A DNA stretch of 14,911 nt from Fimenecus sp045578245 (GCA_045578245.1 JAZNJX010000015.1:1-14911), one strand, 5' to 3'. Positions 7,023-14,911 are shown, numbered from the stretch's first letter. The notes: generated by a model from the sequence alone, not told the origin. Program-made: numbers and translations.

Positions 7023-7039
7023 TAGTTTTTTGTAATTTT
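7007..7039 (-). terminator. AT-rich hairpin at the end of the tepA-to-MBL operon, probable weak terminator
   Basis: Arms AAAATTACAAA and TTTGTAATTTT (7007-7017 and 7029-7039) are perfectly complementary over 11 bases around an 11-base loop, starting at the last base of the MBL gene stop codon. The 3' arm ends in TTTT on the minus strand, then CTTG. The stem has only two G-C type pairs, so it would be weak. The -35 of the rpsB promoter lies inside its loop and arm. Confidence 0.5.
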
Positions 7040-8043
7040 TATACATTTTTATTCTTATATAAAACATCAATGTTTTTACCGTCCGAAGTCATAATAATAT
7101 TACCATGATACGCTGTAATGAACGTTTTAATATTCTTAGAATCCAGTGTATCAATTGTCTGCTTGCTTGGATGTTTGAAATTATTATCTGGTCCACAAGA
7201 TACAACGGCATAAGCAGGGTCAACATTTTCTAAATACTCTTCCCCTGATGATGTATTACTTCCGTGATGACCAATTTTAATAACATCAGCTGAAATGTCG
7301 ATACCATTACTTAAAACATCATTTTCAACTGTTTTCTCAACATCACCTTGAAAAAGGAATGATGTTTCATCATATGTAATTTTCAAAACAAGTGACATAT
7401 TATTCAAGTTTTTATTCTGCTTTATCGGTGCAACAACTTGAACATTAGCATTTCCAAATCCAAAATTATCACCTGACGATACAGCCATTGGATTAACATT
7501 GTGTTTTGCAATAGTATTAATCAATGTTGAATAAATCGGCGAATTGACTTGATTATTAACTGAAATTATGGGCATAATAATATTTTTGACATCAAACTTT
7601 TCGATGATTTCGCTTGCATTACTCATATGGTCATCATGGGGATGCGTAACTACAAGATAATCAATTTGTTTAATACCCAATGTAAATAAAGCACTTTTAA
7701 TCTCAATATTTCGAAATTTTGACCCGGTATCAATCATCATTGTCATATCATCACAAGTGATAATTGTACAATCGCTCTGCCCGACATCAAGAAAATACAC
7801 AGCAAAATCCGCATCTTGTCTTTCCATTCCACCCATTATTTCTATTTGGGAATATATGTCGTTTACAGAAAAAGCATTGAGAGAAATCAGAATATTAAAA
7901 ATAACACTGAATACAATGATAAAATTAACTACAGCAGCAACCTTCTTATTATACTTAATTCTGAGTATAATCGGAGTTTTTGAATTATATCCATTAGGAT
8001 TTTTTCTTCCGCTTTTGTAGATTTTTCTTTCTTTTTTTGTCAT
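7039..8043 (-). CDS. Membrane-anchored ComEC-like metallo-beta-lactamase-fold hydrolase
   Basis: The 334-residue protein has a basic N-terminus, one membrane segment at about 35-57, then a metallo-beta-lactamase domain facing outward. The domain starts AVYFLDVGQSDCTII (81-95), typical of the C-terminal domain of the competence protein ComEC. Metal ligands are visible: HPHDDH at 134-139, GD at 233-234 and GHHGS at 258-262, with a late HP at 291. The ComEC channel domain is absent, so this is the stand-alone type, possibly a nuclease or phosphodiesterase; the substrate is unknown. The ATG at 8041-8043 has an AAAGG only 2 bases away and is the only upstream start, because an in-frame TAA precedes it. 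The gene overlaps the end of the YgiQ gene by 50 bases and is the last gene of the operon. Confidence 0.88.
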   Translation of the reverse strand: MTKKERKIYKSGRKNPNGYNSKTPIILRIKYNKKVAAVVNFIIVFSVIFNILISLNAFSVNDIYSQIEIMGGMERQDADFAVYFLDVGQSDCTIITCDDMTMMIDTGSKFRNIEIKSALFTLGIKQIDYLVVTHPHDDHMSNASEIIEKFDVKNIIMPIISVNNQVNSPIYSTLINTIAKHNVNPMAVSSGDNFGFGNANVQVVAPIKQNKNLNNMSLVLKITYDETSFLFQGDVEKTVENDVLSNGIDISADVIKIGHHGSNTSSGEEYLENVDPAYAVVSCGPDNNFKHPSKQTIDTLDSKNIKTFITAYHGNIIMTSDGKNIDVLYKNKNV

Positions 8044-9874
8044 AACCTTTTATCTTATTAGTATTCACTTTATCATTTGTTTTTGGTTTTATAAGACATT
8101 TAGGCGATGTGCCTATTAAGTCTGCCCTACCTGATTTTTTAAGAGCTTCGTAAACTAAATCATAATTCTTAGGATTAAAATACTGCATTAAAGCACGTTG
8201 TAACGCTTTGTCATGAGGTGTTTTTGCAACAAAGACTTTTTCCATTGTATATGGGTCAAGCTCAGTATAATACATCGCTGTAGAAATAGTTCCTGGTGTT
8301 GGATAATAATCCTGGACTTGTTCCGGATGCAACTTTTCATCCCTGATAAATTCAGCAAGTTCAACAGCATCTTTCAATGTTGCTCCTGGATGAGATGACA
8401 TTAAATAAGGTACAAGATACTGTTCTTTACCAATTGATTTTGTATAATTAAAATACTTCTTAGAAAATTCTTTGTACGCTTTAATATGAGGTTTACCCAT
8501 TTTATCAAGAACAGTAGCAGAACAGTGTTCAGGGGCAACTTTTAATTGTCCACTGACATGATATTTGACAAGCTCTTTAAAAAATGTATCGTTCTTGTCG
8601 CATAGCATATAATCATATCTGATTCCTGAACGAATGAAAACTTTTTTAACTTTAGGAAGGTTACGAATATCTCTGAGTATATCAAGGTATTCTTCATGAG
8701 TTGAAACTAGAGCAGGACAAGGAGTAGGCGCAAGACACTTTTTACCTTTACACAAACCTTTACTATGCTGAACATCACAGGATGTCCTTCGGAAATTAGC
8801 TGTTGGTCCACCAATATCATGGATATATCCTTTAAACCCTTCCAACTCTGTCAAAAGCTTTGCTTCACTAATTATTGAATCTTTACTTCTACACGTAACA
8901 TATCTTCCTTGATGGAATGCTATTGAACAAAAATTACATGCACCGAAGCAACCACGGTTGTGAGTAATCGAAAATTCAACCTCAAGAATACCAGGTACTC
9001 CCCCATCTTTTTGATAGCTTGGATGATAAGTGCGCATGTAAGGAAGAGAATACACTGCATCGAGTTCTTCAGTCGTCAAAGGTTCCATCGGTTCGTTCTG
9101 CACAAGCATCATTTTACCATGACGTTGTTTGATGACTTTTCCTCTAATATGGTCTTGCTCATCCTGTTGAATTCTGCATGAAATAGCATATTCTTTTTTC
9201 GAATTAACTACATTCTCAAACGATGGACATTCAACTCCAACATACGGAGTTTCTGTTACAGGCACAGCATAACAAGTACCTCTAATATCCCTTAACGTTT
9301 TTATGTCCTCACCATTATCCAATCGGTTAGCAATCTGAACAGTTTGTCTTTCTCCCATTCCGTATGAAATCAAATCAGCACCAGAATCAAAGAGAATTGA
9401 TGGTCTGATTTTATCATCCCAATAATCATAATGAGCGAAACGACGCAATGAAGCTTCCAATCCACCAATAACAATTGGAATATCGCCATAAACTTCACGA
9501 ATCTTCTGACAATAAACAATAACAGCTCTATCAGGTCTTAAGCCCATTTTACCACCCGGCGAATAAGCGTCAGTACTTCTTTTTTTCTTTGCAACTGTAT
9601 AATGAGCAACCATCGAATCAATATTACCCGATGACACAAAGAAACCAAGCCTTGGTTTTCCAAACTCCTTAAAAGAGTCATTATTCCTCCAATTTGGCTG
9701 AGATATAATGCCGACTTTAAATCCTGCATTTTCAAGAACTCTTGTAATTATAGACACGCCGAAGCTGGGATGGTCGACGTATGCATCACCTGACACATAA
9801 ACAAAATCAACTTCATCCCAGCCTCGGGAAATCATATCTTTTTTTGAAATAGGTAAAAAAGAATTATTCTTCAC
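7994..9874 (-). CDS. YgiQ-family radical SAM protein (UPF0313)
   Basis: The protein has 626 residues with the start chosen here and belongs to the YgiQ/UPF0313 radical SAM family, whose reaction is not established. The N-terminal half has the family block FLPISKKDMISRGWDEVDF and VSGDAYVDHPSFG (residues 6-39), then IGGLEASLRRFAHYDYW (136-152). The iron-sulfur cluster motif CxxxCxxC is at 309, 313 and 316 (CFGACNFC). A later Cys group (366, 375, 380, 386) may bind a second metal centre. A very basic tail follows. The longest frame starts at 9931, but GTG at 9872-9874, 6 bases after AGAGG, gives the normal family N-terminus, so I use it; it overlaps the ftsK end by 11 bases. The 3' end overlaps the MBL gene by 50 bases. 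Confidence 0.93.
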   Translation of the reverse strand: MKNNSFLPISKKDMISRGWDEVDFVYVSGDAYVDHPSFGVSIITRVLENAGFKVGIISQPNWRNNDSFKEFGKPRLGFFVSSGNIDSMVAHYTVAKKKRSTDAYSPGGKMGLRPDRAVIVYCQKIREVYGDIPIVIGGLEASLRRFAHYDYWDDKIRPSILFDSGADLISYGMGERQTVQIANRLDNGEDIKTLRDIRGTCYAVPVTETPYVGVECPSFENVVNSKKEYAISCRIQQDEQDHIRGKVIKQRHGKMMLVQNEPMEPLTTEELDAVYSLPYMRTYHPSYQKDGGVPGILEVEFSITHNRGCFGACNFCSIAFHQGRYVTCRSKDSIISEAKLLTELEGFKGYIHDIGGPTANFRRTSCDVQHSKGLCKGKKCLAPTPCPALVSTHEEYLDILRDIRNLPKVKKVFIRSGIRYDYMLCDKNDTFFKELVKYHVSGQLKVAPEHCSATVLDKMGKPHIKAYKEFSKKYFNYTKSIGKEQYLVPYLMSSHPGATLKDAVELAEFIRDEKLHPEQVQDYYPTPGTISTAMYYTELDPYTMEKVFVAKTPHDKALQRALMQYFNPKNYDLVYEALKKSGRADLIGTSPKCLIKPKTNDKVNTNKIKGYDKKRKKNLQKRKKKS

Positions 9875-12347
9875 TATTAACCTCTTCATTTTCACCGTAT
9901 GGCTTGTCCGCACCACCTTGAGCAAGTGCATTCATTTCATACCATTGTTGTTTTGATACAAGTACTTTACGAGGTTTAGCGCCCTCATAAGGTCCGATAA
10001 TACCACGTGTTTCAAGTTCATCAATGATTCTTGCCGCACGAGCATAACCTAATTTCAATTTTCGTTGAAGTAATGTTGTTGATGCAGATTGTGCCTCAAT
10101 AACAGCCTCTATTGCCTTTGGCAACATTTCATCTGCAGGTCCGTCACATTCTTCGACTGAAGATGCAGTATCTTTTTTCTTCGAACCAGTGCTTGCCGCC
10201 TGACGGTCAATCTCTTTCATTACATTATCATCATATACAGACTGTTCCTGATTTTTAATGAATGTAACAACATTTTCAACTTCTTTATCTGACAGATAGC
10301 AGCCCTGAACACGGATTGGTTTTGGAATACCAACTGGATAATAAAGCATATCACCATTACCAAGCAATTTTTCAGCACCAACAGAGTCAATAATTGTTCT
10401 TGAATCAACCTGTGATGAAACTGAAAGAGAAATTCGGCTTGGAATATTTGCTTTGATAATACCAGTAATAACATCAACTGATGGTCTTTGTGTTGCAATA
10501 ACAAGATGCATACCTGCAGCACGAGCCATCTGTGCAAGACGACAGATTGAATCTTCAACCTCATTAGGTGCAGCCATCATAAGGTCGGACAACTCATCAA
10601 TGAAAATAACAATCTGAGGCATTTTTTTCTTGCCTTGACTTTCACAGATACTGTTATAACCTGATATATCACGAACGCTGTTTTCAGAAAATGTTTTATA
10701 ACGAGTAAGCATTTCAGTAACTGCCCAAGCAAGTGCACCAGATGCTTTTCGTGGGTCAGAAACAACGGGAACAAGCAAATGTGGAATTCCATTGTAAATC
10801 GTAAATTCAACCTGTTTAGGGTCAATCATGAGAAGTTTAACTTCATCAGGAGTAGCATTATAAAGTATACTTACAATCATTGAGTTAAGGCAAACAGATT
10901 TACCTGAACCAGTAGTACCGGCAATTAGTAAATGTGGCATCTTTACAAGGTCCGAATAAACAAATTCGCCAGTAATATCTTTACCCAATGCAACCGTTAA
11001 TTTTGATTTTGCATTTTTATATGCCGGTGTATCAATAACTTCTCTTAATGTAACGGATTGTCTGTTTTTATTTGGTATTTCAATACCAACTGCGGCTTTG
11101 TTAGGAATAGGTGCTTCAATACGTACACCTGAAGCAGCTAGATTCAATGCTATATCATCAGAGAGATTTGTAATTTTACTGATTTTAACACCGGCAGCAG
11201 GTTGAATTTCATATCTGGTAACAGAAGGTCCACGAGCAATATCAACAATCCTAGTTTCAACACCAAAGCTCTTTAATGTCTCAACTAGTTTATTGGCATT
11301 TTGTTTAAGCTCATTTTCAAATCCAGCTGAATTATTATTTTTAGGTAGATTAAGACAATCCAATGAAGGAAGTATGTATGGTTTTACATCCTCATTGTCA
11401 AAGTCCTCAGCTTCTACTTCTTCAACTTCCTTAATCTTAAGTTGTTCTTTTGGCTTTTCTTCTTCAACAACGCTGGCTGAGCTCTTTTTAATTATATCAT
11501 CAAGATTTATAACTTTCTCGTTTGAATCTGCCTCAATGCTCTCTTTCATGGATTTTTTAGAATCGATTTTATTACCTTTAACAGATGAAAAAGGAACAAG
11601 CGAATCGTTATCAGAATTATCTTCTTCAAACTTGTTTTCTTTTTCGGGGTCCGGACCTAAATCAACGTCCGGATTAAACTCTTTTCTTCGCTTTTCCTTC
11701 TCTGTATTTTTTTGTTCAAATTTTTCCCCATATTCTGTAATCTTTTCACCTGTAAACTCACTAATCTTTTTAACTGGTTTTGAGATACTTTTGAAAAGAT
11801 TATCCAATGTCTTGTTTGTAATAATCATCACAAGAATAAATGTGATAAGAAAAGCAATAATAAGTGCTGCAAGTTTATTGCTTCCAGTAATCAACAGGAT
11901 AATACCACCGAAAAGTGCTCCCCAGACACCTCCACCAAGCATACTACCATCAATCTTGTACATATTATATGCATCTTCAATTGACTCAAAATATGATGCT
12001 GAGTTACTTTGGAAAATATGTACAATAGAACTGAGAATAGTTATTAGGATAAATGCTTCTACTATTTTAGCTACAGTTTTTCCATCTGTTTTATCAATAG
12101 CAATAAATACAGAAATTACAAGCAAAAACAAAGGGAAGATAAATGAACAAAATCCAAATAGACCAAATGTTAATGTCCTTAAAGCTCCCCAGAGTCCCTC
12201 CGCGTCAATTACAGCAAGACAAAAAGATAATATACCAACAGCAAATAATATAATAGCTGTCAGTTGTTTATTCATTTTAAACGAACTGAAAGAAGATTTT
12301 TTCTTTGCCTTTTTTACAGGGCTTTTCTTCTTTTTATTCTGTGTCAT
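9864..12347 (-). CDS. ftsK: DNA translocase FtsK/SpoIIIE
   Basis: This hexameric ATPase pumps double-stranded DNA through the division or sporulation septum. The 827-residue protein begins with a Lys-rich leader and about four to five membrane segments (between roughly residues 28 and 178). A charged, poorly conserved linker follows to about 340. The motor has Walker A GTTGSGKS at 477-484, the block LLMIDPKQVEF at 505-515, and Walker B IVIFIDEL at 579-586. The C-terminal gamma winged-helix domain (about 742-806, RKLKLGYARAARIIDELE) reads the DNA orientation sequences. The ATG at 12345-12347 follows GGAGATG. The position after tepA matches the tepA-spoIIIE neighbourhood of Bacillus subtilis, so spoIIIE is an equally valid name; the membrane segments exclude the soluble SftA type. 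Confidence 0.96.
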   Translation of the reverse strand: MTQNKKKKSPVKKAKKKSSFSSFKMNKQLTAIILFAVGILSFCLAVIDAEGLWGALRTLTFGLFGFCSFIFPLFLLVISVFIAIDKTDGKTVAKIVEAFILITILSSIVHIFQSNSASYFESIEDAYNMYKIDGSMLGGGVWGALFGGIILLITGSNKLAALIIAFLITFILVMIITNKTLDNLFKSISKPVKKISEFTGEKITEYGEKFEQKNTEKEKRRKEFNPDVDLGPDPEKENKFEEDNSDNDSLVPFSSVKGNKIDSKKSMKESIEADSNEKVINLDDIIKKSSASVVEEEKPKEQLKIKEVEEVEAEDFDNEDVKPYILPSLDCLNLPKNNNSAGFENELKQNANKLVETLKSFGVETRIVDIARGPSVTRYEIQPAAGVKISKITNLSDDIALNLAASGVRIEAPIPNKAAVGIEIPNKNRQSVTLREVIDTPAYKNAKSKLTVALGKDITGEFVYSDLVKMPHLLIAGTTGSGKSVCLNSMIVSILYNATPDEVKLLMIDPKQVEFTIYNGIPHLLVPVVSDPRKASGALAWAVTEMLTRYKTFSENSVRDISGYNSICESQGKKKMPQIVIFIDELSDLMMAAPNEVEDSICRLAQMARAAGMHLVIATQRPSVDVITGIIKANIPSRISLSVSSQVDSRTIIDSVGAEKLLGNGDMLYYPVGIPKPIRVQGCYLSDKEVENVVTFIKNQEQSVYDDNVMKEIDRQAASTGSKKKDTASSVEECDGPADEMLPKAIEAVIEAQSASTTLLQRKLKLGYARAARIIDELETRGIIGPYEGAKPRKVLVSKQQWYEMNALAQGGADKPYGENEEVNSEE

Positions 12348-12364
12348 TTCAACATCTCCAATTT

Positions 12365-13225
12365 TTATATACCAAATAAACTACAAGCAATTGCAACAAC
12401 GCCAATAAAGAAACAATAGAAACCAAAATATTTCCACATATCTTTTTTAAGAATCCACTGCAAAAGTTTGATACAAGCAATGCCGACTACTGCAGCAACA
12501 AGAACACCAATAATTGTTGGTAAAAGTTCTAGCTCAGCACCAGATTCAACCGCATCTTTAAGTTCTACAACATTAGCAACCAGAATTGCAGGAATACCTA
12601 AAATAAAAGAGTATTCAACCATATATTCTTTTGATACACCACAAATCATACCAGTAGAAATTGTTGAACCTGAACGAGAGATTCCAGGAAAACCTGCAGC
12701 AAAAACCTGAGCAAGACCAACTGCAAAAGAATCAAGTGTATTAACTTCTCTTGTTAACTTGTTTTTCTTTGAAATATATGTAGATGTAAGTAACAAACAT
12801 CCCGTAAACAAGAAACAGAATCCTTCAAGTAAAATACTGTTGTCTTCCGAGAAACCACTTAGCCAATCCATTAATTTCATATCGTTACCAACAGGAAGTA
12901 ACAATAATAAAAGTGGAATACAAGAAAATACAAACATCACAAGCATTTTTTTCTTGCCCTTAAGTTCTTTGAATTTAAAATTTCCTGTAAATAAATCTTT
13001 TAACAATCCAAAGAAGTCAACGAGCAATTCAAATATTGTTTTATGAAAAACAACGAAAACAGCAATTAATGTACCCAAATGTAGTAGAACAGAGAACAAT
13101 AATGAGCCTTCCCCACCAACACCTAAAAAATGTTGAAATAAGGAAAGGTGCCCACTACTTGAAATAGGTAAAAACTCAGTAATTCCTTGAACTGCACCTA
13201 AAATAATCGCTTTAATTATTGACAT
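12365..13225 (-). CDS. uppP: Undecaprenyl-diphosphate phosphatase (BacA/UppP)
   Basis: This membrane enzyme removes one phosphate from undecaprenyl pyrophosphate, recycling the lipid carrier of cell-wall synthesis; extra copies give bacitracin resistance. The 286-residue protein is almost entirely membrane helices. Motif 1 is GAVQGITEFLPISSSGHL (10-27), including catalytic Glu17 and His26. Motif 2 is PGISRSGSTIS (180-190) with Arg184. The ATG at 13223-13225 follows a GGAGATG site about 8 bases away. The gene begins 4 bases after the tepA stop and ends 17 bases before ftsK, in an operon. In Bacillus subtilis tepA and spoIIIE lie close together without uppP between them, so this order is a lineage variation (from memory of that genome). 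Confidence 0.97.
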   Translation of the reverse strand: MSIIKAIILGAVQGITEFLPISSSGHLSLFQHFLGVGGEGSLLFSVLLHLGTLIAVFVVFHKTIFELLVDFFGLLKDLFTGNFKFKELKGKKKMLVMFVFSCIPLLLLLLPVGNDMKLMDWLSGFSEDNSILLEGFCFLFTGCLLLTSTYISKKNKLTREVNTLDSFAVGLAQVFAAGFPGISRSGSTISTGMICGVSKEYMVEYSFILGIPAILVANVVELKDAVESGAELELLPTIIGVLVAAVVGIACIKLLQWILKKDMWKYFGFYCFFIGVVAIACSLFGI

Positions 13226-13229
13226 AAAA

Positions 13230-13922
13230 TCATCTCCGTTTATTTATTTCAGAATATAAATATGACATTGCGTCATTTAAATTACCAATACAATCAATTA
13301 AACCTTCCTTAACAGCATTCTCACCGTCAAGAAGTGTACCGATATCCATCACAAGTTCACCTGTTGAAAGCATCAACTTTCTGAAACGCTCTGAACTTAT
13401 ATTGGAATTCTTACAAACAAAATTCACTATTCTTTCCTGCATTTTGATTAAATTAGAAAGCGTTTGGGATACTCCAAGAACAAGACCATTTGTTCTAACA
13501 GGATGAACCGTCATTGTTGCACTTGGAACAATAAAAGAACGATTGGTAGATACTGCTAATGGCACGCCAATTGAATGTCCGCCACCAAGTACTAATGAAG
13601 CCGTTGGCTTTTTAATGCCAGAAATAAGCTCAGCAATAGCTAAACCAGCTTCAATATCTCCGCCAACTGTATTCAATATAACTAACAATCCATCAATATT
13701 ATCGTCTTCATCAACAGAAATCAGTTGAGGAATAACGTGTTCATATTTTGTTGTTTTGTCAGTTGGTGGAAGAAGATAATGTCCCTCAATTTGTCCAATA
13801 ATTGTCAAACAATGAATATTTCTTCCATTTTTATTTACAGAAAATCCACCATTATCATTTATCTCAGTATCTGAACAAGTATTGTCCGATTGATTATTAT
13901 CAATATTAGTATCGTTACACAT
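13230..13922 (-). CDS. tepA: TepA-like ClpP-class serine protease
   Basis: The family belongs to the ClpP/crotonase fold; Bacillus subtilis TepA (YmfB) was linked to efficient translocation or processing of presecretory proteins. With the start chosen here the protein has 230 residues. The first 35 are Asn/Asp rich and look disordered. The core has NTVGGDIEAGLAIAE (84-98), the counterpart of the ClpP oxyanion loop, the nucleophile Ser117 in GGGHSIGVPLA, and the candidate catalytic His140 in MTVHPVR. There is no signal peptide, so it is cytoplasmic or membrane-peripheral. The frame can extend to GTG 13932-13934, but that GTG is part of the AAGGGTGG binding site, so the ATG at 13920-13922 is used. 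It is first in the operon, transcribed from a good divergent promoter. Confidence 0.9.
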   Translation of the reverse strand: MCNDTNIDNNQSDNTCSDTEINDNGGFSVNKNGRNIHCLTIIGQIEGHYLLPPTDKTTKYEHVIPQLISVDEDDNIDGLLVILNTVGGDIEAGLAIAELISGIKKPTASLVLGGGHSIGVPLAVSTNRSFIVPSATMTVHPVRTNGLVLGVSQTLSNLIKMQERIVNFVCKNSNISSERFRKLMLSTGELVMDIGTLLDGENAVKEGLIDCIGNLNDAMSYLYSEINKRR

Positions 13923-13976
13923 TAATATGACCACCCTTTAATTAAAAAGCATTTTTTGTATCTGGTCATATTATTC

Positions 13977-13998
13977 ACAATATTATCCTAAATATTGT
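13977..13998. promoter_or_regulatory. Perfect inverted repeat over the tepA promoter, candidate operator
   Basis: ACAATATT and AATATTGT (13977-13984 and 13991-13998) are perfectly complementary around a 6-base spacer. The right arm covers the -10 of the tepA promoter and the rest covers the transcript start, the usual place for a repressor site. The regulator is unknown, and a weak hairpin is the alternative. Confidence 0.4.
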
Positions 13999-14022
13999 AT
14001 CATATCAAAAAAATAATATCAA
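13994..14022 (-). promoter_or_regulatory. Sigma-A promoter of the tepA-uppP-ftsK operon
   Basis: On the minus strand TTGATA (14017-14022) and TACAAT (13994-13999) are spaced by 17 bases, about 70 bases before the tepA ATG. It is the best candidate to drive all five genes down to the MBL gene. Confidence 0.68.
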
Positions 14023-14035
14023 TATTTTGTTTAAA

Positions 14036-14056
14036 TTTAGTTATATATATACTAAA
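14036..14056. promoter_or_regulatory. Inverted repeat just upstream of the acn -35, candidate operator
   Basis: TTTAGT and ACTAAA (14036-14041 and 14051-14056) flank an alternating TA 9-mer. The site ends 4 bases before the acn -35 box and lies between the two divergent promoters, so a protein bound here could act on either. It does not match the CcpC dyad described for Bacillus citB. Confidence 0.4.
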
Positions 14057-14060
14057 CTTA

Positions 14061-14089
14061 TTGACAAATATCTAACAATATAATAAAAT
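14061..14089 (+). promoter_or_regulatory. Sigma-A promoter of acn
   Basis: TTGACA, a perfect -35 (14061-14066), is followed after 17 bases by TAAAAT (14084-14089). The predicted transcript start is near 14096, leaving a leader of about 40 bases before the ATG. Confidence 0.85.
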
Positions 14090-14136
14090 TATATGAGATT
14101 GTTAAAAAAATGAAAAAGTCCAAGGAGTGATTCAAA

Positions 14137-14911
14137 ATGGGTATGACAATCGGACAAAAACTTGTAAAATCTCACCTTGTTAGTGGTGATATGGCACCTG
14201 GCAGTGAGGTTGGACTTAGAATTGACCAAACATTGACTCAAGATGCAACCGGAACAATGGCTTATCTTGAACTTGAAGCAATGGGAATTGAACAAGTAAA
14301 AACAGAACTTTCTGTTGCATATATAGACCACAATACGTTGCAAACAGGCTTTGAAAATGCAGATGACCACAGATTTATTCAAAGTGTTGCTAAAAAACGT
14401 GGTATACGTTTTTCCAGACCCGGTAATGGTATATGCCATCAGGTTCACCTTGAAAGATTCGGCAAACCTGGTAAAACATTAATCGGTTCTGATAGTCATA
14501 CACCAACTGGTGGTGGTATCGGTATGCTTGCTATGGGTGCAGGTGGACTTGATGTTGCTGTTGCTATGGGTGGTGGCACATATTATATTACAATGCCTAA
14601 GATGGTCAGAGTTAACCTTACAGGAAAACTTAGTCCATGGGTTGCAGCCAAGGACGTAATCCTTGAAGTACTTCGCATTATGACAGTTAAAGGTGGCGTT
14701 GGTAAAATAATCGAATACGGTGGTGAAGGTGTTGCTACACTTTCAGTTCCCGAAAGAGCAACTATTACAAATATGGGTGCTGAGCTTGGAGCAACAACAT
14801 CTATATTCCCTTCTGATGATGTTACAAAATCATTCTTAAAGGCTCAGGGTCGTGAAGAAGACTGGGTTGAACTTAAAGCAGATGAAGATGCTGTGTATGA
14901 TGAGGTAATAG
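14137..14911 (+). CDS. acn: Aconitate hydratase, partial (C-terminus off the right edge)
   Basis: Aconitase interconverts citrate and isocitrate using a 4Fe-4S cluster. The 258 visible codons carry DQTLTQDATGTMAYLE (30-45), typical of the shorter clostridial/archaeal-type aconitases related to the LeuC large subunit, then GSDSHTPTGGG (117-127), a family signature in the substrate region, and ITNMGAELGAT (210-220). The Cys residues that hold the cluster lie further on, outside the window, so activity cannot be confirmed. The ATG at 14137 follows GGAG by 9 bases; a second ATG at 14143 is too far from it. The gene has its own consensus promoter and diverges from tepA. LeuC-type isopropylmalate isomerase is the alternative but the N-terminal motif favours aconitase. 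Confidence 0.93.
   Translation, partial: MGMTIGQKLVKSHLVSGDMAPGSEVGLRIDQTLTQDATGTMAYLELEAMGIEQVKTELSVAYIDHNTLQTGFENADDHRFIQSVAKKRGIRFSRPGNGICHQVHLERFGKPGKTLIGSDSHTPTGGGIGMLAMGAGGLDVAVAMGGGTYYITMPKMVRVNLTGKLSPWVAAKDVILEVLRIMTVKGGVGKIIEYGGEGVATLSVPERATITNMGAELGATTSIFPSDDVTKSFLKAQGREEDWVELKADEDAVYDEVI

Noticed and set aside
11293..12408. Long open frame of 371 codons on the plus strand opposite the ftsK N-terminal half
   Set aside because: It is a low-complexity Ser/Ile/Phe-rich translation antisense to a clearly coding gene, with no family motif.
12468..13046. Two plus-strand frames opposite uppP
   Set aside because: They mirror conserved uppP codons and lack binding sites and family features.
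13970..13998. Rex-type redox operator (TTGTGAA half site on the minus strand)
   Set aside because: Only one half site is present; the matching TTCACAA half at the correct spacing is missing.
14089..14448. 119-codon minus-strand frame over the acn promoter and N-terminus
   Set aside because: It is antisense to a well-recognised aconitase, and its translation shows no domain.
1..14911. CRISPR array, transposon, phage genes, tRNA or rRNA
   Set aside because: No regularly spaced direct repeats, transposase or integrase motifs, or tRNA/rRNA-like segments were seen on either strand.

Overview
The window is an AT-rich stretch of bacterial chromosome. The mix of genes (spoIIIE/ftsK-type translocase, tepA, a cwlD-like amidase, radA, rpsB-tsf), the strong GGAGG ribosome binding sites and the low GC content point to a Clostridia-class Firmicute, perhaps an Oscillospiraceae/Ruminococcaceae gut lineage. 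The taxon is inferred. I see no phage, insertion sequence, CRISPR array, tRNA or rRNA. Every protein gene is on the minus strand except the last, which diverges.

Read in the minus-strand direction of transcription (right to left), the layout is as follows. (1) 13922 to 7039: a tight five-gene run of tepA (ClpP-like protease), uppP/bacA (undecaprenyl-diphosphate phosphatase), ftsK/spoIIIE DNA translocase, a YgiQ-family radical SAM protein and a membrane-anchored ComEC-like metallo-beta-lactamase-fold protein. Gaps are tiny and the last three genes overlap. (2) 6893 to 5156: rpsB and tsf, with their own consensus promoter, a foldable leader, an intergenic hairpin and a clear terminator. (3) 5028 to 2012: a cwlD-like amidase, radA, a DUF6873/GME-fold-like protein and a 62-residue membrane protein, all overlapping or coupled, from a promoter just after the tsf terminator. 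(4) 1958 to 480: a P-loop kinase-like gene broken by an in-frame TGA, a GNAT acetyltransferase and a hypoxanthine-DNA glycosylase-like protein. (5) 430 to the left edge: the N-terminal part of an unrecognised protein with a 19-residue repeat. On the plus strand from 14137, a clostridial-type aconitase runs off the right edge.

Functionally this is mostly core biology: translation (S2, EF-Ts), chromosome segregation (FtsK/SpoIIIE), envelope recycling and remodelling (UppP, CwlD-like), DNA repair (RadA, glycosylase), protein turnover (TepA) and central carbon metabolism (aconitase). No convincing novel defence or mobile system is present. The points most worth a second look are the single TGA at a Trp position in the P-loop gene, the 19-residue periodic protein at the left edge, the tepA/acn divergent region with two perfect inverted repeats next to good promoters, the rpsB leader, the hairpin overlapping the rpsB promoter, and the uncharacterised protein coupled to radA. 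Several start codons differ from the longest open frame; they are set by Shine-Dalgarno position and family N-termini.
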